A stretch of DNA of 64,000 nt from Liopterus haemorrhoidalis (lineage: Eukaryota; Arthropoda; Insecta; Coleoptera; Dytiscidae): the NCBI GenBank assembly GCA_963971575.1, contig OZ020612.1:68755869-68819868 (forward strand). The letters run 5' to 3'. Within the stretch, counting starts at the first letter, position 1. Every line of letters begins with the position of its first letter. The position numbers were made by a program, and so were the translations under genes. The notes under the pieces were generated by a model, which did not search any database, was not told the origin of the DNA, and worked only from the letters and a program-made list of their open reading frames with translations. Below, piece after piece: positions 12,144 through 25,800 of this stretch.

Positions 12144-13322
12144 TAGTCGGATTGCTGATAGGTGACTGTTACATGTATGTATCAAGTAATGCATTTATAT
12201 AATAATTTAGCTACCATTTTTCAGCGATTTTAAAAATGTTTTTGTTATTTGTCTTAGCTGTCAGTGTCTGTTAATAATATTAATTAATAGATCTTGCGGC
12301 CAATTATTAAATTTACAAACTTTAATTTTAAATCTGCTGGAATATTTTAAATCCGAAAAAGAGAACAATGGACCACTTATTTCTCTATCTTGTGTCCGTC
12401 AAAAGTAGCAGCTGCCTTAAAGATTTCGGAATCAACAATTCGTAGAATTATAAAATGTAATTAATCTGAACTTCTCACTAACAGAATCATGAGAAAACGA
12501 AGGAAATTAAAATCTGAACCAGTTTAGTTTATTGATACATTGGTACAAACGTATGGTCATAAAGTACTAAGATTACCTCCTTATCACTGCCAGTGTAACC
12601 CCATTGAACTAATTTGGGGTATAACAAAAAATTATTATGATAGACATATTGGTCAAAACGGATATAGTGATAACGAAGTTTTGAAAATGTGGCAAGTAGC
12701 CTGTGATCAAATTAGTTGTGAAACTTGGGCAAAATCTGTTAAAAAAATCGAAAAATTAATAAATGAATGGTGGGAAAAGGGAAAGGATTGTTGATGATTA
12801 ATCCAATAATAATAAATACAAGAAATGACAGCGTTCAGATGACGACGATATCATGCATTACAGTGACTAATTTTTTTAAAATAAAAATAAACATTTAAAT
12901 ACAACTTGTAGCAATATATTATATGAATAAATATATTTTTACTTAATATTTTATTACTTTGTACTTAGGGGAAACATAAAAATTTAATTTAATTAAACAA
13001 CAAATTATAATCCAAAATTTACGTATAAGTATAAGTTTTTCCTTATTTATAATTATTACCTTAAAATTAATAATTTTGTTTGTTTGAATACTGCTGTAAA
13101 TTTATTTTCATGCTCAAATTAGTAAAGATATCTACGAATCATGCCGTTTCTTTCTGAGGCTTTGTTTTTTATTAAAATAATTCGCAAGGTTAGTTGTCAA
13201 CTTGCGTCACTATACGCTACTATGGGTATGCAAATAATTATAATGATATAGAGAGAGAAAGCATATAGTATTGTATATCGATATTTGTAGCAACGAACAG
13301 TCACCTATCAGCAATCCGACTA
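12144..13322 (+). mobile_element. Tc1/mariner-like deletion derivative
   Basis: About 1.18 kb with 28-bp inverted termini (TAGTCGGATTGCTGATAGG...CCTATCAGCAATCCGACTA) and flanking TA. It keeps an N-terminal helix-turn-helix scrap near 12405 (AAALKISESTIRRII) and the end of the catalytic domain (12540-12794). The middle, with the first two catalytic aspartates, is gone. It lies just beyond the htt 3' end. Confidence 0.82.
12540..12794 (+). pseudogene. C-terminal transposase fragment (Tc1/IS630 type)
   Basis: 84 codons. LRLPPYHCQCNPIELIWG is the last part of an IS630/Tc1 DDE domain, with the third acidic residue in NPIE. No upstream catalytic residues remain, so this cannot be an active enzyme. 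Confidence 0.8.
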
Positions 13323-13408
13323 TAATATAAAACTTTTAGGTTGCGACGTTTGAAATGACGTAACTGCTATGTTTCGGCGAATCGGGTATAGGTATAATAG
13401 ATATATTA

Positions 13409-13414
13409 TTTATT
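13409..13414 (-). promoter_or_regulatory. probable htt polyadenylation signal
   Basis: Minus-strand AATAAA about 85 nt beyond the htt stop codon. The 3' UTR would be very short, ending just before a Tc1-like element whose end is at 13322. Position only; no transcript evidence. Confidence 0.4.
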
Positions 13415-13498
13415 TGAACATTATTATAAAAATTATCTCTTGTAAACAGAAAATAAATAATGAATTAAAATATTAATATATTTCACTTTAATTCTTAT

Positions 13499-13846
13499 CT
13501 ATAAACATGCAAGTAGATCACTAAACGGAGTACCAGAATTATCTTTAACTTTGTTAAAAGTGTCCACGAAAGATTTTCTTTGATTATCGTGGCTTAATCT
13601 TCTGTAAAAGTCCGCTCCAGCAATGCAGAGCATTCTTTTATCCTCATATTCATATCGTCCTATCCGAGATTGTATGTAGGGGAATATGGATCGCAGCCAT
13701 TGGTTTGTACTTGCACTGATGAAGAAACACGTTAGACACCATGTAGCCATTGAAACTGGCAGTGATTGGGTAAAATTTGACAGACTGCATACCACCCAAT
13801 CTTGAAGAAGTGTTAACTGATTTTGTTCACATGCTTTTTCAAATAC
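13499..13846 (-). CDS. htt: htt exon 13 (stop codon)
   Basis: Residues 2754-2868, stop TAG at 13499-13501. DWVVCSLSNFTQSLPVSMAT and WCLTCFFISASTNQW match the human C-terminus ([20 protein letters not shown]). It ends SDLLACL, where human has HRLLTCL plus nine further residues. Confidence 0.95.
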   Translation of the reverse strand, partial: VFEKACEQNQLTLLQDWVVCSLSNFTQSLPVSMATWCLTCFFISASTNQWLRSIFPYIQSRIGRYEYEDKRMLCIAGADFYRRLSHDNQRKSFVDTFNKVKDNSGTPFSDLLACL

Positions 13847-16800
13847 CTAAAATAAAATGATCAATGTAAATAATTAGAATCTTCACGTCTGTTGCTTTAT
13901 TTTATTTAATGACAAGCAGAGCTGTAAAATAATGATTACTTTATAAGCTATTCACTCTTGTAAGAACACACTAGATCTGGTTATTTTGGTTACTTTTATG
14001 GTGTGTTACTGACTTTAAATGTCAATTAAAAATATTCCTTATGCTGTAAAACCGACTTTAGGTTGATAAGGTTATGATCACTATAAATACAGTCTGTTCC
14101 AAACGGTTAAGCGGAACTAGATTTTGCAATCTAGTTACTTTCATCGCTTAAATCGTGCTTTTCGGTCGTTTTGTTTAAGCTTTGTAAATCATACTTACAA
14201 TTAACATTTTTTGGTTAAGGTTAATATCATTTTAAAATGTCATTTTCTTTATATTTTGATATTTTGTGCATTCTTAATACAAATTTCCCATTTATTTATT
14301 GTTTTGTCATTAAAATTTGTAAAAAAAAATAATTTAATTTTGACATGTCATTCGTTTCTATGGTTTCATTGTTGGAATTTTAAATTTTGACATTCCAACA
14401 TGAAAAATGAAATAACCCCAGTAAGGTCCCTTCTCGTGACAACCTAAAAGAACGAAAATCCCATTTAGTTCCGCTTAACCGTTTGGAACAGACTGTAAGA
14501 TATCATTTTTCATTATGACATATGTATTAATGGATCGACATTTTAAAAAAGTGAAATTTTTTAATACCAACATGACATACAGCTTCAAAGGTGCAAACTA
14601 TTGAAAACAAAATTCCCTCTTAGTTTGTTCTTACAAAAGTGAACAGCTTATAGTAATAGGGGATAGGCATGATTTTTTTTTATTATATTCCTCTTGTTGC
14701 ATATAAACATAAAAAACAGTTTTGCATTTTTTAAAAAAATCTGTAAGCTTAAAAAAATCATAAATGAATGTAGCGCGCGAAAACCACGTGTGACGTCATA
14801 CCCTACATAAGTGTGCTGCGTACAACCTACCCAGTCTACAGCGTACAGCCTACACAGTCTGTGATGAACTTATTTGCTTGTATAACTTTTATAGATAGTG
14901 TAAAGTTAGAGTGACTTTAATTAAAATAAAATTTAATTCTATAAAAACAATTTATACATGTTTACCGAATTAAATTTTATATTAAAATATATATAACCTA
15001 TATTGCAGTATTTCAATTATGCCTCTAACGTTTTGTAACTTCATGTAAACAATGTAGTAAAATTCTGATATCTAAATTACATAAATATTTACATTTTACA
15101 GAGTTGCAGCGTTTATTGTTTACATAAATAATACATAAATGGTTTACTTACAAGTCTGTTTTGACACCACGTATTTTTTCAGCACTGTAGCATTATTTTT
15201 CATATATTCCATGAGCATAAAAGCATCAATGTTGGGTAAATTATCACTCTGAGCCCTAACAAAATCTTTATCTGCCATTTTAATAATAAATACGTGAAAA
15301 ATTGTTTAAAAACAAATACTCTCGAACAATACAATATACACACGTAAAGATTATGTTGTAGTCTGGGCTGTCTGGGGTTTGACGTCATGCTCAGTTGTAT
15401 TTACTCGGCAACCTTCGCGCTTTGGTCGGCTTATTTCAAATTTACAATATTTTAATTGAAAAATTTGGCTGTAATATTAATTAAAATGTGATTTTTGTTT
15501 TGTTAGGTGACATAACTAACATTAATATATCAAAAAAATCTAGTTTTAAGGAAATATAAATTTTATGCGTATCCCCTATTATTTGATTAACATATGACAT
15601 ATATTTAATTTTTAAAAGTACGCTCATGAATCTTGAATAATTAGATTTTTATTTGGGCATTGCACATATTGATTCGGAATTATTCGAAATGTTACATTTT
15701 GACTACTTAAAAATAATGAAAGAGTAATCGCCATCACATCAGATTATCAGAAATTAATCAGGAAAAAATTCGCGATTTGGTCTAATTTAACCATACTCTA
15801 CTGATTACCTTTGATTGCTTTTGATTTTACAGCTCTGATCTGAATCTATAATACCCTTTTCACACTAGAACTTTAAGATCGGATGTTAAAGTGAATGTAT
15901 CTTTAAACGCTAATGTGAAACCGTATGGCCTCGTCTAAATACAAGCGATGTTTAAGACAGAGATCTGCGTCTTAAACTTCGTCCGCATTGCCAACTTAAT
16001 TTCTATTATAAAAAAATACTCCTTGAATTTGTGCTGTCAACATTTTATATTATCATAAACAAGAATACTGTATTATATCGAAGTTATAAGAAGTTTATAC
16101 TTATTGTTATAATAAAATTATTTATTTTAATAATGTGTTTAATAAAATACAGAGCTACAATAATTTAGATAAAATGTATCGAGTTACATGTTAATACAGG
16201 TGTAATATATTCCTTATTGTAGTGTCTTTATTGTAGAATGAAATGAAATATCCTTATTTGTTTATAATAATTCAAAATGTGCGTCTGCGCAGACAGTTCA
16301 AAACTGGTAATTTCATGACGGTAACTTAAGGACAAAATTACTGTAGCTGATGACAGCACCAGAGATTTAAACATCAAGTGTGAAAGCATACCGATCTTAA
16401 ACATCGGTGAACTTTAAGTTCACTCGTCTTAAAGATCTAGTATGAAAAGGGTATAACTTACCAAAAACACGACTCCACTTAATAGTTTTGGATGTGGTTG
16501 TTGAGGAGATAAAAATTCTCCAATAACTTTTGTCAGTATTTCCGAAGGTGGGAAGAAGTCATTCAATATATTTGGTAGGACAGCACACAGAAGCTCTACT
16601 TCAAACGGACAACTTTTCTTGATTCTATCAAATATTGTAGATATCTTTTCTATCATTTGTACAAATAATTCAGGATCATTTTGTACATCAACAGTTTCTG
16701 TTTCTTCTACTTGACTATTTGTACCTTCAAAATAGAAGAGCATTATATAGGGATTTGCAGCTAAGCACCCTACCATCTGGTGAGCGTTTCATGAACTTGT

Positions 16801-19800
16801 GTACATCAGATAACATTTCGTTTTGTGTATTGGTTTTGTATGAAGTTTGTTTTTAAAGTTTTATTATAATTGAAAAATGTATAATACATATTGTTGTGTG
16901 CCTATGTGCAATTCATTGAAAAGAAGAAAGCCGGAAATATCGTTTCATTTGTTTCCACTAATATCAGACACCGTACGGTTCGAAACAAAATTGGGAAAGC
17001 AAGAGGTTAGGAATCGACGCGATGTTTAGATAAACAATTTAAAAATTGGAAAAAAAGTGAGCCCTTATATCAAAGTTTGCTCATTACATTTTAATGATAG
17101 TGACTACAAAAAATATTTTCAATTTTGTATTTATTATCGCATATCTTGAAAATTCCTGTTATTGTGTGTGGGTTTGTAATGCACAAGTTTGTAGGTATAA
17201 TGCATAAATCTTTATGAACTCTCTGTTTTTTTCAGTGACTCCACACAATATTATATGCCCAGCATTGTACATTTCTACCCCTTGGTAAACAACACGGGAA
17301 TTATTATTCCCCCCAATATAGTTAAAATAATCGACAATGGAAAACCGCCATAACTTAAAACCAGATCACAAAATGTAGTATTTTAGATGTTTACAAGTAA
17401 TGTCACTTCACAAAATCGGAAAATCCCAAACAATTATTTATTTTTTGTCGTTTTTTGATACACTTTTCGCTATTATTTACTAGTAAATGTCAAGTGGTAT
17501 CTGATTTAGAATGGTTTCAAAAAAATCCGCGTGGCGCTACGATCTTAAAATTTTTCCCCTATAGTGTAGTGATAAATTGCACTAATCAAAAATTACATAC
17601 ATTCAATCGCTACTGCAAGGGAGGGGTAAGCTTAATTTTCAAATAGCACCCTGTATTAAAAATATTGAGAAAAAATTGTTGTTCTTAAAATAAGTGGAAG
17701 GATTTTTAATAAAATATAGAATCGTGTAATTAACACAACCATTTTTAGTAGTATTATCTGTCTCATTTTGTAATACGTAACTAACAGGGAAAGTTTATTT
17801 TTATGTTGTATATTGACAATACATTTATAATATTATCATAGTATTAGTTCACACGGATACGTCAAAGTCTGTTTACACCACAACAGTCACTAAAGTAACC
17901 AGATCTAGTTTCGTATTACAAATTAAGACGGATTATACACACAAAATTTTAAGTGAATTCCTGTTATGTAATTACATCCTTCAAAAATCGCCTGTACATG
18001 CAAAAACATATTAAACAATAAATCAATCTACATTAAAAAACTCCACTAAAAATTTATTGAAATTAAAAAAATATATATTTTCTGTCTCATTTTGTAATAC
18101 GAAACTAAGAGGGAAACTTCATTTTTTATGTTGTATATTTAAAATGTCATCTTAGAGTGGTAATTCTGAAGTGGCACCTTTCGAAATATTTGACATGTCA
18201 GTCACAATTTTGACACGTCGATCGCAATTTTGACATGCCAATTTGTTGTCTGACATGTGTAGTTTTTGAGTGAATATAACCTCGATATAATAAAACTTAA
18301 CCAAATATTTAGAAGCCAGATTTACAAGTTCACATGTTTCCATAAAAGTCTATTTACACCACAACAGTCACCAAAGTAACCAGATCTATGGTCTATTTCA
18401 AAGTAGAAAAATGTGTGTAAGAAGATAGGAGCTGTTTGTCCTTGCTTCGGATTGGTTTAGAACGTCATCCCTATTACACTGTTAAAATATTGTTTTTAGT
18501 CCAAGTCGACAGATGTTCAGTGTCGTAAATTGAAAATATATATTATTTATTTTATTTGATTTTTTTTCGTATATTTTGTTATTATTTACATATTTAGACT
18601 TTTATTTATATTCTTGGCGTAGATTTTATGGAGAAAATTCTCCATGTACAGTCTGTTTCAAACGCTTAGGCGGAACTAAATGGGAATTTCGTTCTTTTAG
18701 GTTGTCACGACAAGGGACCTTGCTTGGGTTATTTCATTTTTCACGTTGCAATGCCAAAATTTAAAATTACAACAATGAAACCATGGAAACGAATTCATAT
18801 GTCATAATTAAATTATTTTTTTAATATATTTTAATGACAAAAAAATTAATAAATGGTAAATTTGTATTAAGAATGACACAAAAAATCAAAATATAAACAA
18901 AATGACAATTTAAAATGATATTAACCTTAACCAAAAAATGTTTATTGTAAGTATGATTTACAAAGCTTAAACAAAACGGTCGAAAAGCACGATTTAAACG
19001 ATGAAAGTAACTAGATTGCAAAATCTAGTTCCGCCTAACCGTTTGGAACAGACTGTAATTTGTTTTTACGCAGTTATTTATTTTTTAGGTTATCTGACAT
19101 ATAAATATTTTTTGACACTTGACAATTAACAGATCAAGATAGAGGATTAATGTCAAAAGATAGCCCAGCTGATTGTACCCAAAGAAGAAGTTATTGATAT
19201 AATTTTTAGACCTGCATTACTTTTAATTTTTAATTTTTATTTACAATAAATATTTAAATAAGAAACTTTAGCTCTGAATATATTGTTTGTTTCATTGCTT
19301 TAATTAAACTCTTTTAGCCAAAACTCTCTTTTTATATATAGTACATAATTTTTTAAATTAATATTTTTTTAACTTTTTCAAATTTCCCATTAAACTGAAT
19401 TTATGTCGTAAAAATAACGTCAGTGTATTATCTGCCTTGTTTATTTCAATATCGTGTTAACCTTTTTTAAATTAAAAAAAAAAAAAAAATCACTTGCTAA
19501 CCCAGTTACTATGCCCATGCCGTAGTTGTAACTTATTTTAAATTTTCCGCTATACTGTATTTATCCAGTGTAAATAGTACTCGGTTCGCAGAGCTATCTA
19601 CTTTTTTTAAAATTTGAAATAGACCATAGTTTCGTATTACAAAATGAGACAGATTATACATAGGATTACTAGAACGATAAACTGGTTTCAAACCAAATAG
19701 TAAAACAAACAATTGGTGGTAAAGTTTTTTTTTCTTAACATTCCGGCGCTAACAATCCAGCTGTATATATTCAAAAAATTGCTGATAATTTAGGATACTA

Positions 19801-22800
19801 AATTCAATATTTACCTGTATACATGCAGGTTAGTAATAACTGTAATCCAGGTAGCGCATAGCACAAATTTGGATGCTTTAATTTCTCCAGAGCTATTTTA
19901 ATAATTCTTTCTGTTAAATTTTCATTTGCACATTTTTTAACAATCAATCTTTCAAGTCCTTGCGTCAGTTCATTGTGCAAGATAACAGAGACATTCGGTT
20001 GCGAGAGTAGTGTAAAACCTGCCTGTAAAATCGACGGCATTATGGAATTCTCAGAATTGCCTTCCAGATTTTCAGATAAATAAAATGCTAAAGACCACAC
20101 TAAACAATCGTGTTCTTCTGATTGACTTAAACAACTAAAAAATAAGAAACATATTAGTATAAATTAAGAAATGGTGGAACTGGTTAAAAGTCTTAAATTT
20201 TCTATGGGGATGTTCTATGATGAAAATGGTTTCACTAGTAGATTCTATTATGGAAGAAAAAGTTTTTAAAATAAAAGCAATAATGATTAATTAATTATCT
20301 CTATCACCAAGGTATTTTAAAAAGAATTGAAACCATACAGAAAAGATTTGTCAACTTTATCTTTTTTAGGCCCGGTCTTTCCACCTTCAGATAAAGTTCC
20401 AGGTAACTATCTGACAGATAACGTTATTTGTAACTTCATCTGCTGAATAAATGTCAATACCAGTCAGTGAATCCAATACGTCAGTCTCATTATCTGTTAG
20501 ATAACTATCCGATAGATACATTTGTATAGAAAGAAGGGATGACATTTACTCAGCAGATGAAGTTACAAATAACCTTATCTGTCAGATAGTTACCTGGAAT
20601 TTTATCTGAAGGTGGAATAACCGGGCCTTAGAAATATAAAAATTTATGTAAAGTGTAAATTTTCACACATTTCAGGATTTCGCAGGTATTTAATAAGTGA
20701 CTGATGATTATTTGGGATGCCAAAACAAATTTTATGTTAAAATATTTTTTTATTAATTTTAATTCGAATGCCTAAGACCATTATTTGGGTTTCTAAATAT
20801 TTGTAGTATTTTTTTTTATATATAGCAAGGTTCATTAATATTTTGAAAATTGCGCCTACGGCTTCCATTGGTTGTTTGTCATAAACTCCGCCCCTCTGAT
20901 TTCGTATACATTCAAACATAGAATTACATTATAATTTCAACACTTCCCACTGGTTATTAAATTTACGCTTTTAAAAATTAAATGCAACATTTGCCAAAAT
21001 ATAACTAGAATTTCGACAAAATAATTTAAACAAAATAAAAATGCAAAAAAAAAACAAAAAATACAAATTGACGATAATCGAACAGTGGTTTGCAACTTAC
21101 GAAACGACAACGTTACCACTGGACTACGGACGTTCACTCGTTTACTGTGTTAAATAGCGGATTAAATATTTTACATATTTTAGTTAAAAACAGAAAAAAT
21201 GCGTTATTTTCCGAAAACATAATTTGATCAATAATTCCTGTTGTACTATCCCGGTTCACAACAATGTACATTCCTTAGAATTTTTTCATATTTTTAGTTT
21301 AAACCATTTGGGCTACAGGGTGTGGGACAATTTTTTTTTTGCACAATTTTGGCAAATATCGCGTCAAAATAATTTATGTTGCAAAAATAAAATTTTGATC
21401 GTTAATCCACGTACTAAGAGCTTTCATTTCATACCCTGCTCAGATTTCAAATATTTTTTTTTTCGATGAGCACATATTTGTTTATATTTTTAGGGGGATA
21501 TGTTTTTTAGATGTTTTATTTTTCCTATGTGCGGGTCAACGAGTTGTATAAGCATGCTAAATTTCAACTCTCTAGGTTTAGCCGTTTGGCTACAATTTTT
21601 ACCGAACAGACAGACAGACAGACAGACAGACAGATAGACAGACGACAAAATGACGGTAATTTTTGGTCATACCTATAAAACCCTAAAAATTGTCTAAAAA
21701 CTAGATTTTGACCGGCGACAGAGATAGTTTTTGTGGGAAACTGCCGAACGATTAAGTTTTAATACATAATTTTTTATGTAATAAATTAAAGCTGCATTCC
21801 CACCTCTGTAAATCTACACGTTGTACGCTATGGATAATTTTTAAACGAGGTCATTTGGTATGATCGGACATGCTCGTGCTTTGTCGTTGCTATACTACTG
21901 TTGAGCGAGATAGTACGAGCTTGTCCGATCATACCAATTGCACTCGTTTAAAAACTATCCACAACGCACAGAGTGTTAAATTACTGAGGTCTGAATGCAG
22001 CTTAAGCATGCAACTATGTAACAAATTAATTACCTAGTATTTGATATGATATGATTCTGAATATATTCAACGGCTATGGGATGAATCAGTTGTATTTCTT
22101 CCGATTGTCCTCCAATAACAATATTCCCAATAACGCTGCTCTGTAATAAATATAGTATCCCATGCAAACTAGCAATTCTTGATGGTAAAAATCCACTTTT
22201 CAAAGAAATACTCAACAATTTCTTAACTTGTTCATATGTTTCCAAATCTGGAGTTAATATAGCCACACTTTTACAGGTCCCAATCACAATATACTGATAC
22301 AATATTTCATCTTCAATCGGATGATTTTTTGATAAATTCAAAAACATATCTAGCATCCAACTAAATTGTGATTTTTCTGTAAATATATCAGAAAGAGCCA
22401 ATACTGATCGAACCACTTCTTTTAATAAACTTAACGGTGTTGTATTTTGAGCCTTAATCCACTGAGAATAAAGATCTAATAAAAATTGTAAACAAGAATG
22501 CAAATCTAATCCGGTTTCATTTAAACAGTTTTGTCGCCTTATAAATGTTTCAAGTGGTGTTGAATCATTTGTTACTTCAGCAATTTTACTTGCAATCCAT
22601 AAATATTCTATAGAAACTTGACTGTATCCGTATTTTTTGTTAAACACTCTTTCTAAATTACATGGTTTAAACACTTGCATCAAAGGAAATTTTACAGAAT
22701 TTAATTTAGCATATTCTTGATATTTGTTGTATAATTTTTTATTAACTAGCTTTAATTTATTGTTAGCGCTATAGTCCTTGTCTCTAGCTACGTGTATCCA

Positions 22801-25800
22801 GCTTGATACATGAGGATCTCCTGGTATTGGTTCTAAAAGTGTTTGAAGCAGTAATGCTGTTATAGCTTGCACAGCTAGACTAGCTGAATGCACCATATTA
22901 TTAGCTTCATCCGACATATAACTATCTGAAGTGTTTTGAACATTAGCACTTAAAACTGAAAGCAAACTCATCCACATTTCTTCAAACTGCTGCCTGCTTG
23001 TCCATCCTAAAAGAGTTATGCGAAATATAAATTCTTCTAATACATCTATTTCCTGTAAAAACTCAATCGGAAGTGGAGGTACTTGTGTGTTGAAATTCCC
23101 TGTTAATTCCACCTCCCAACCTTGTTGCCAAACCATTGATGGCGTCAAAACATATGAATTAACCAATGGTAGACGCGATAATGATATTAAAATACTTTTT
23201 ATTGGTTTGAAGAAGAACTCAGGAGTTTCTATTGTGTTGTTTTGGATTTTTTCCAACCAAGATATTAATACTGAGAGTTGATAACACGCATGGCCCGCTG
23301 AAAGTGTTTCAAGATTATCTAATGTATTTTTTAAACCAGGAGAATTAATGGACGGTAGATTATTATCTTTTAACATAAATTCAACGAAGGTAAAAAGAGA
23401 ATTAGTTGCAGAACATAACCAAGAATTATGGCTATCCAATCCTAAAATACTACATAAATGTGTTTGTTTAAATATTATTTTTGCACAATTCAATGCGATA
23501 TCCATAAAATGTGGACTTGGAACGTTTTCTTTGGCTACTGAATTTATTTTATACGCTAAACTTTCTAAACACAGTACTCCAAATTTTGTGAAATCTTCAA
23601 AATGATTTTCTGGTATTGCTGTATTCGGTATATTTGGCAGTGATTCCAAATAATAGGTGATTGTAGGTATAAGTTTCACAAACATTTGCCAAAATGTAGA
23701 ATCTGATAATAATTCTATTAATCTTTTTGTGTATTTTGATTCAGATGGTGTTATTTTTCTGGAATTTGGTTTGAATACTTGATGTGGTTTTGGTATTAAG
23801 CCTTTGATGGACCCTATGTTTTTCATAAGTGTTGTAACAGTAGCTTTTAATAGTGGTAAATCGTTTTTTCCATTTTCTTGTACTTCAATTTGAACCAACT
23901 GTAAACAATCTTTCAAAATGCAACTATTAAAATCTATATTTGACATTATAGATAATATATCTTCGTATTCTAGTTTATTTATTAGTTCTGCTGATTCCTT
24001 ATCGCTATATTTAGTTTGGTTACAATGACTTTTAACTTGAGAGATGAACCAAGCCTTATTTATATTTATATTTTTAATATTCTCAGGATTAAGGTTTCTA
24101 CGTTGATCAAATTCTATTGGAGATAAATCATAACATTTCGATCCAAGACGATTTAATAAACTAACTAATGTTTCATGCCTTTTAACTAATTTAGCTTCAA
24201 TAAGATTATTAATAATCAACACCAAATCATCCTTAGCTAAATGTTGATTAACTTCTTCTAAAGTCATGGTTAATAGAAGTTCGGTAGCTCTACTAGCTAA
24301 TGTGGAAGCATATCTGGACAATGCTAATTGTCTGCACATCAAAAATTGCGGAATCAACACTAGTAACAATGATCCGCTTTGAGTAGGATGACAATTTTCA
24401 ACACACTTCAGTAATTTATTTATAAAACATGGTTCATTTATATCTCGACATCTTGAACCAATTGCTTGAATAAAGAGGCCGCTAGCTGCTGGGTTGCGAT
24501 GTACAGCTGAAATAATACATTAATCAAATTAAAAAATATATCCTATTGTGGATTAACATATGGCTTTCTATTTAATAATTACATATTATTTAAATTATTT
24601 TCTAATTAGAGTGACAAGTGAGGCTTATATAATACAAAATCCCTCTAATAGTTTATTACAGTCTGTTCCAAACGGTTAAGCGGAACTAAATGGGAATTTA
24701 GTTCTTTTAGGTTGTCACGAGAAGGGACCTTGCTTGGGTTATTTCATTTTTCACGTTGGGATGTCAAAATTTAAAATTCCAACAATGATACCATCGAAAC
24801 GAATGACATATGTCAAAATTAAATATATTTTTTTATATTTTAATGACAAAAAAAATAAATAAATGGGAAATTTGTATTAAGAATGACACAAAAAATCAAA
24901 ATATAAAGAAAATTACATTTTAAAATGATATTAACCTTAACCAAAAAATATTTATTGTAAGTATGATTACAAAGCTTAAACAAAACGGCCGAAAGGCACG
25001 ATTTAAACGATGAAAGTAACTAGATTGCAAAATCTAGTTGCGCTTAACCGTTTGGAACAGACTGTAGCAACATAATTTTTTGTTTTTGTATTGGTATTTC
25101 TTATGAAGATAGTAACATGGTGCAAGAGGGATAGACTTATACGTTTTGTAGAGCTAAAGTGAGATGAAATTTTGACACTGAATATTTTTACATTAAATAT
25201 TTTGACAATAAATAGTTTGACTTTACATTCAATGACATTACGTACATTTTTTGTGTTACTGTTAAAATGACAATTAAACGGCGTTCAACAAATTTTATCA
25301 CAGAAAAAAAGGACAATATAGATAGAAGAGAAGTTAATAAAAATAGCATTTTATGATACAAAAGTGACTGAAAATAAGAAGACAGCCATATTTTGCTTTA
25401 TTTTACATTCCTTAAACAATATGAATTAAACTTATCAGCAATTTTCAACCACACATCTTTATTATTCTGCCAATAATTGCGTCTGTCTTCTTATTTTCTA
25501 TCATTTTTATATAAATAGTAATGCTTAAAGTATTGTTTGTAATGTGTTGTAATCGTAATTGGAATAAATACAGTCTGTTCCAAACGGTTAAGCGGAACTA
25601 AATGGGAATTTAATTCTTTTAGGTTGTCACGAGAAGGAACCTTGCTTGGGTTATTTCATTTTTCACGTTGGGATGTCAAAATTTAAAATTCCAACAAGGA
25701 AACCATGGAAACGAATGACATATGTCAAAATTAAATATTTTTTTTAGATATTTTAATGACAAAAAAATAAATAAATGGGAAATTTGAATTAAGAATGACA

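Larger units (their letters stand above)
18082..19653. mobile_element. MITE family G, copy 2, interrupted by B1
   Basis: Termini CTGTCTCATTTTGTAATACG (18082) and CGTATTACAAAATGAGACAG (19653). Interrupted at AGATC-TA by family B copy 1. The outermost layer of a three-level nest in htt intron 11. Confidence 0.8.

Noticed and set aside
13260..13500. Extension of htt past the TAG at 13499
   Set aside because: The frame is closed and the human protein ends within about ten residues of the same point.
21070..21130. True tRNA gene
   Set aside because: A and B boxes are present but no cloverleaf with an acceptor stem forms; better read as the pol III-like core of a repeat. The same holds for 44190-44275 and 63150-63210.
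23018..23605. Plus-strand frames of 85-87 codons opposite htt exon 10
   Set aside because: Antisense shadows of a strongly conserved huntingtin exon.
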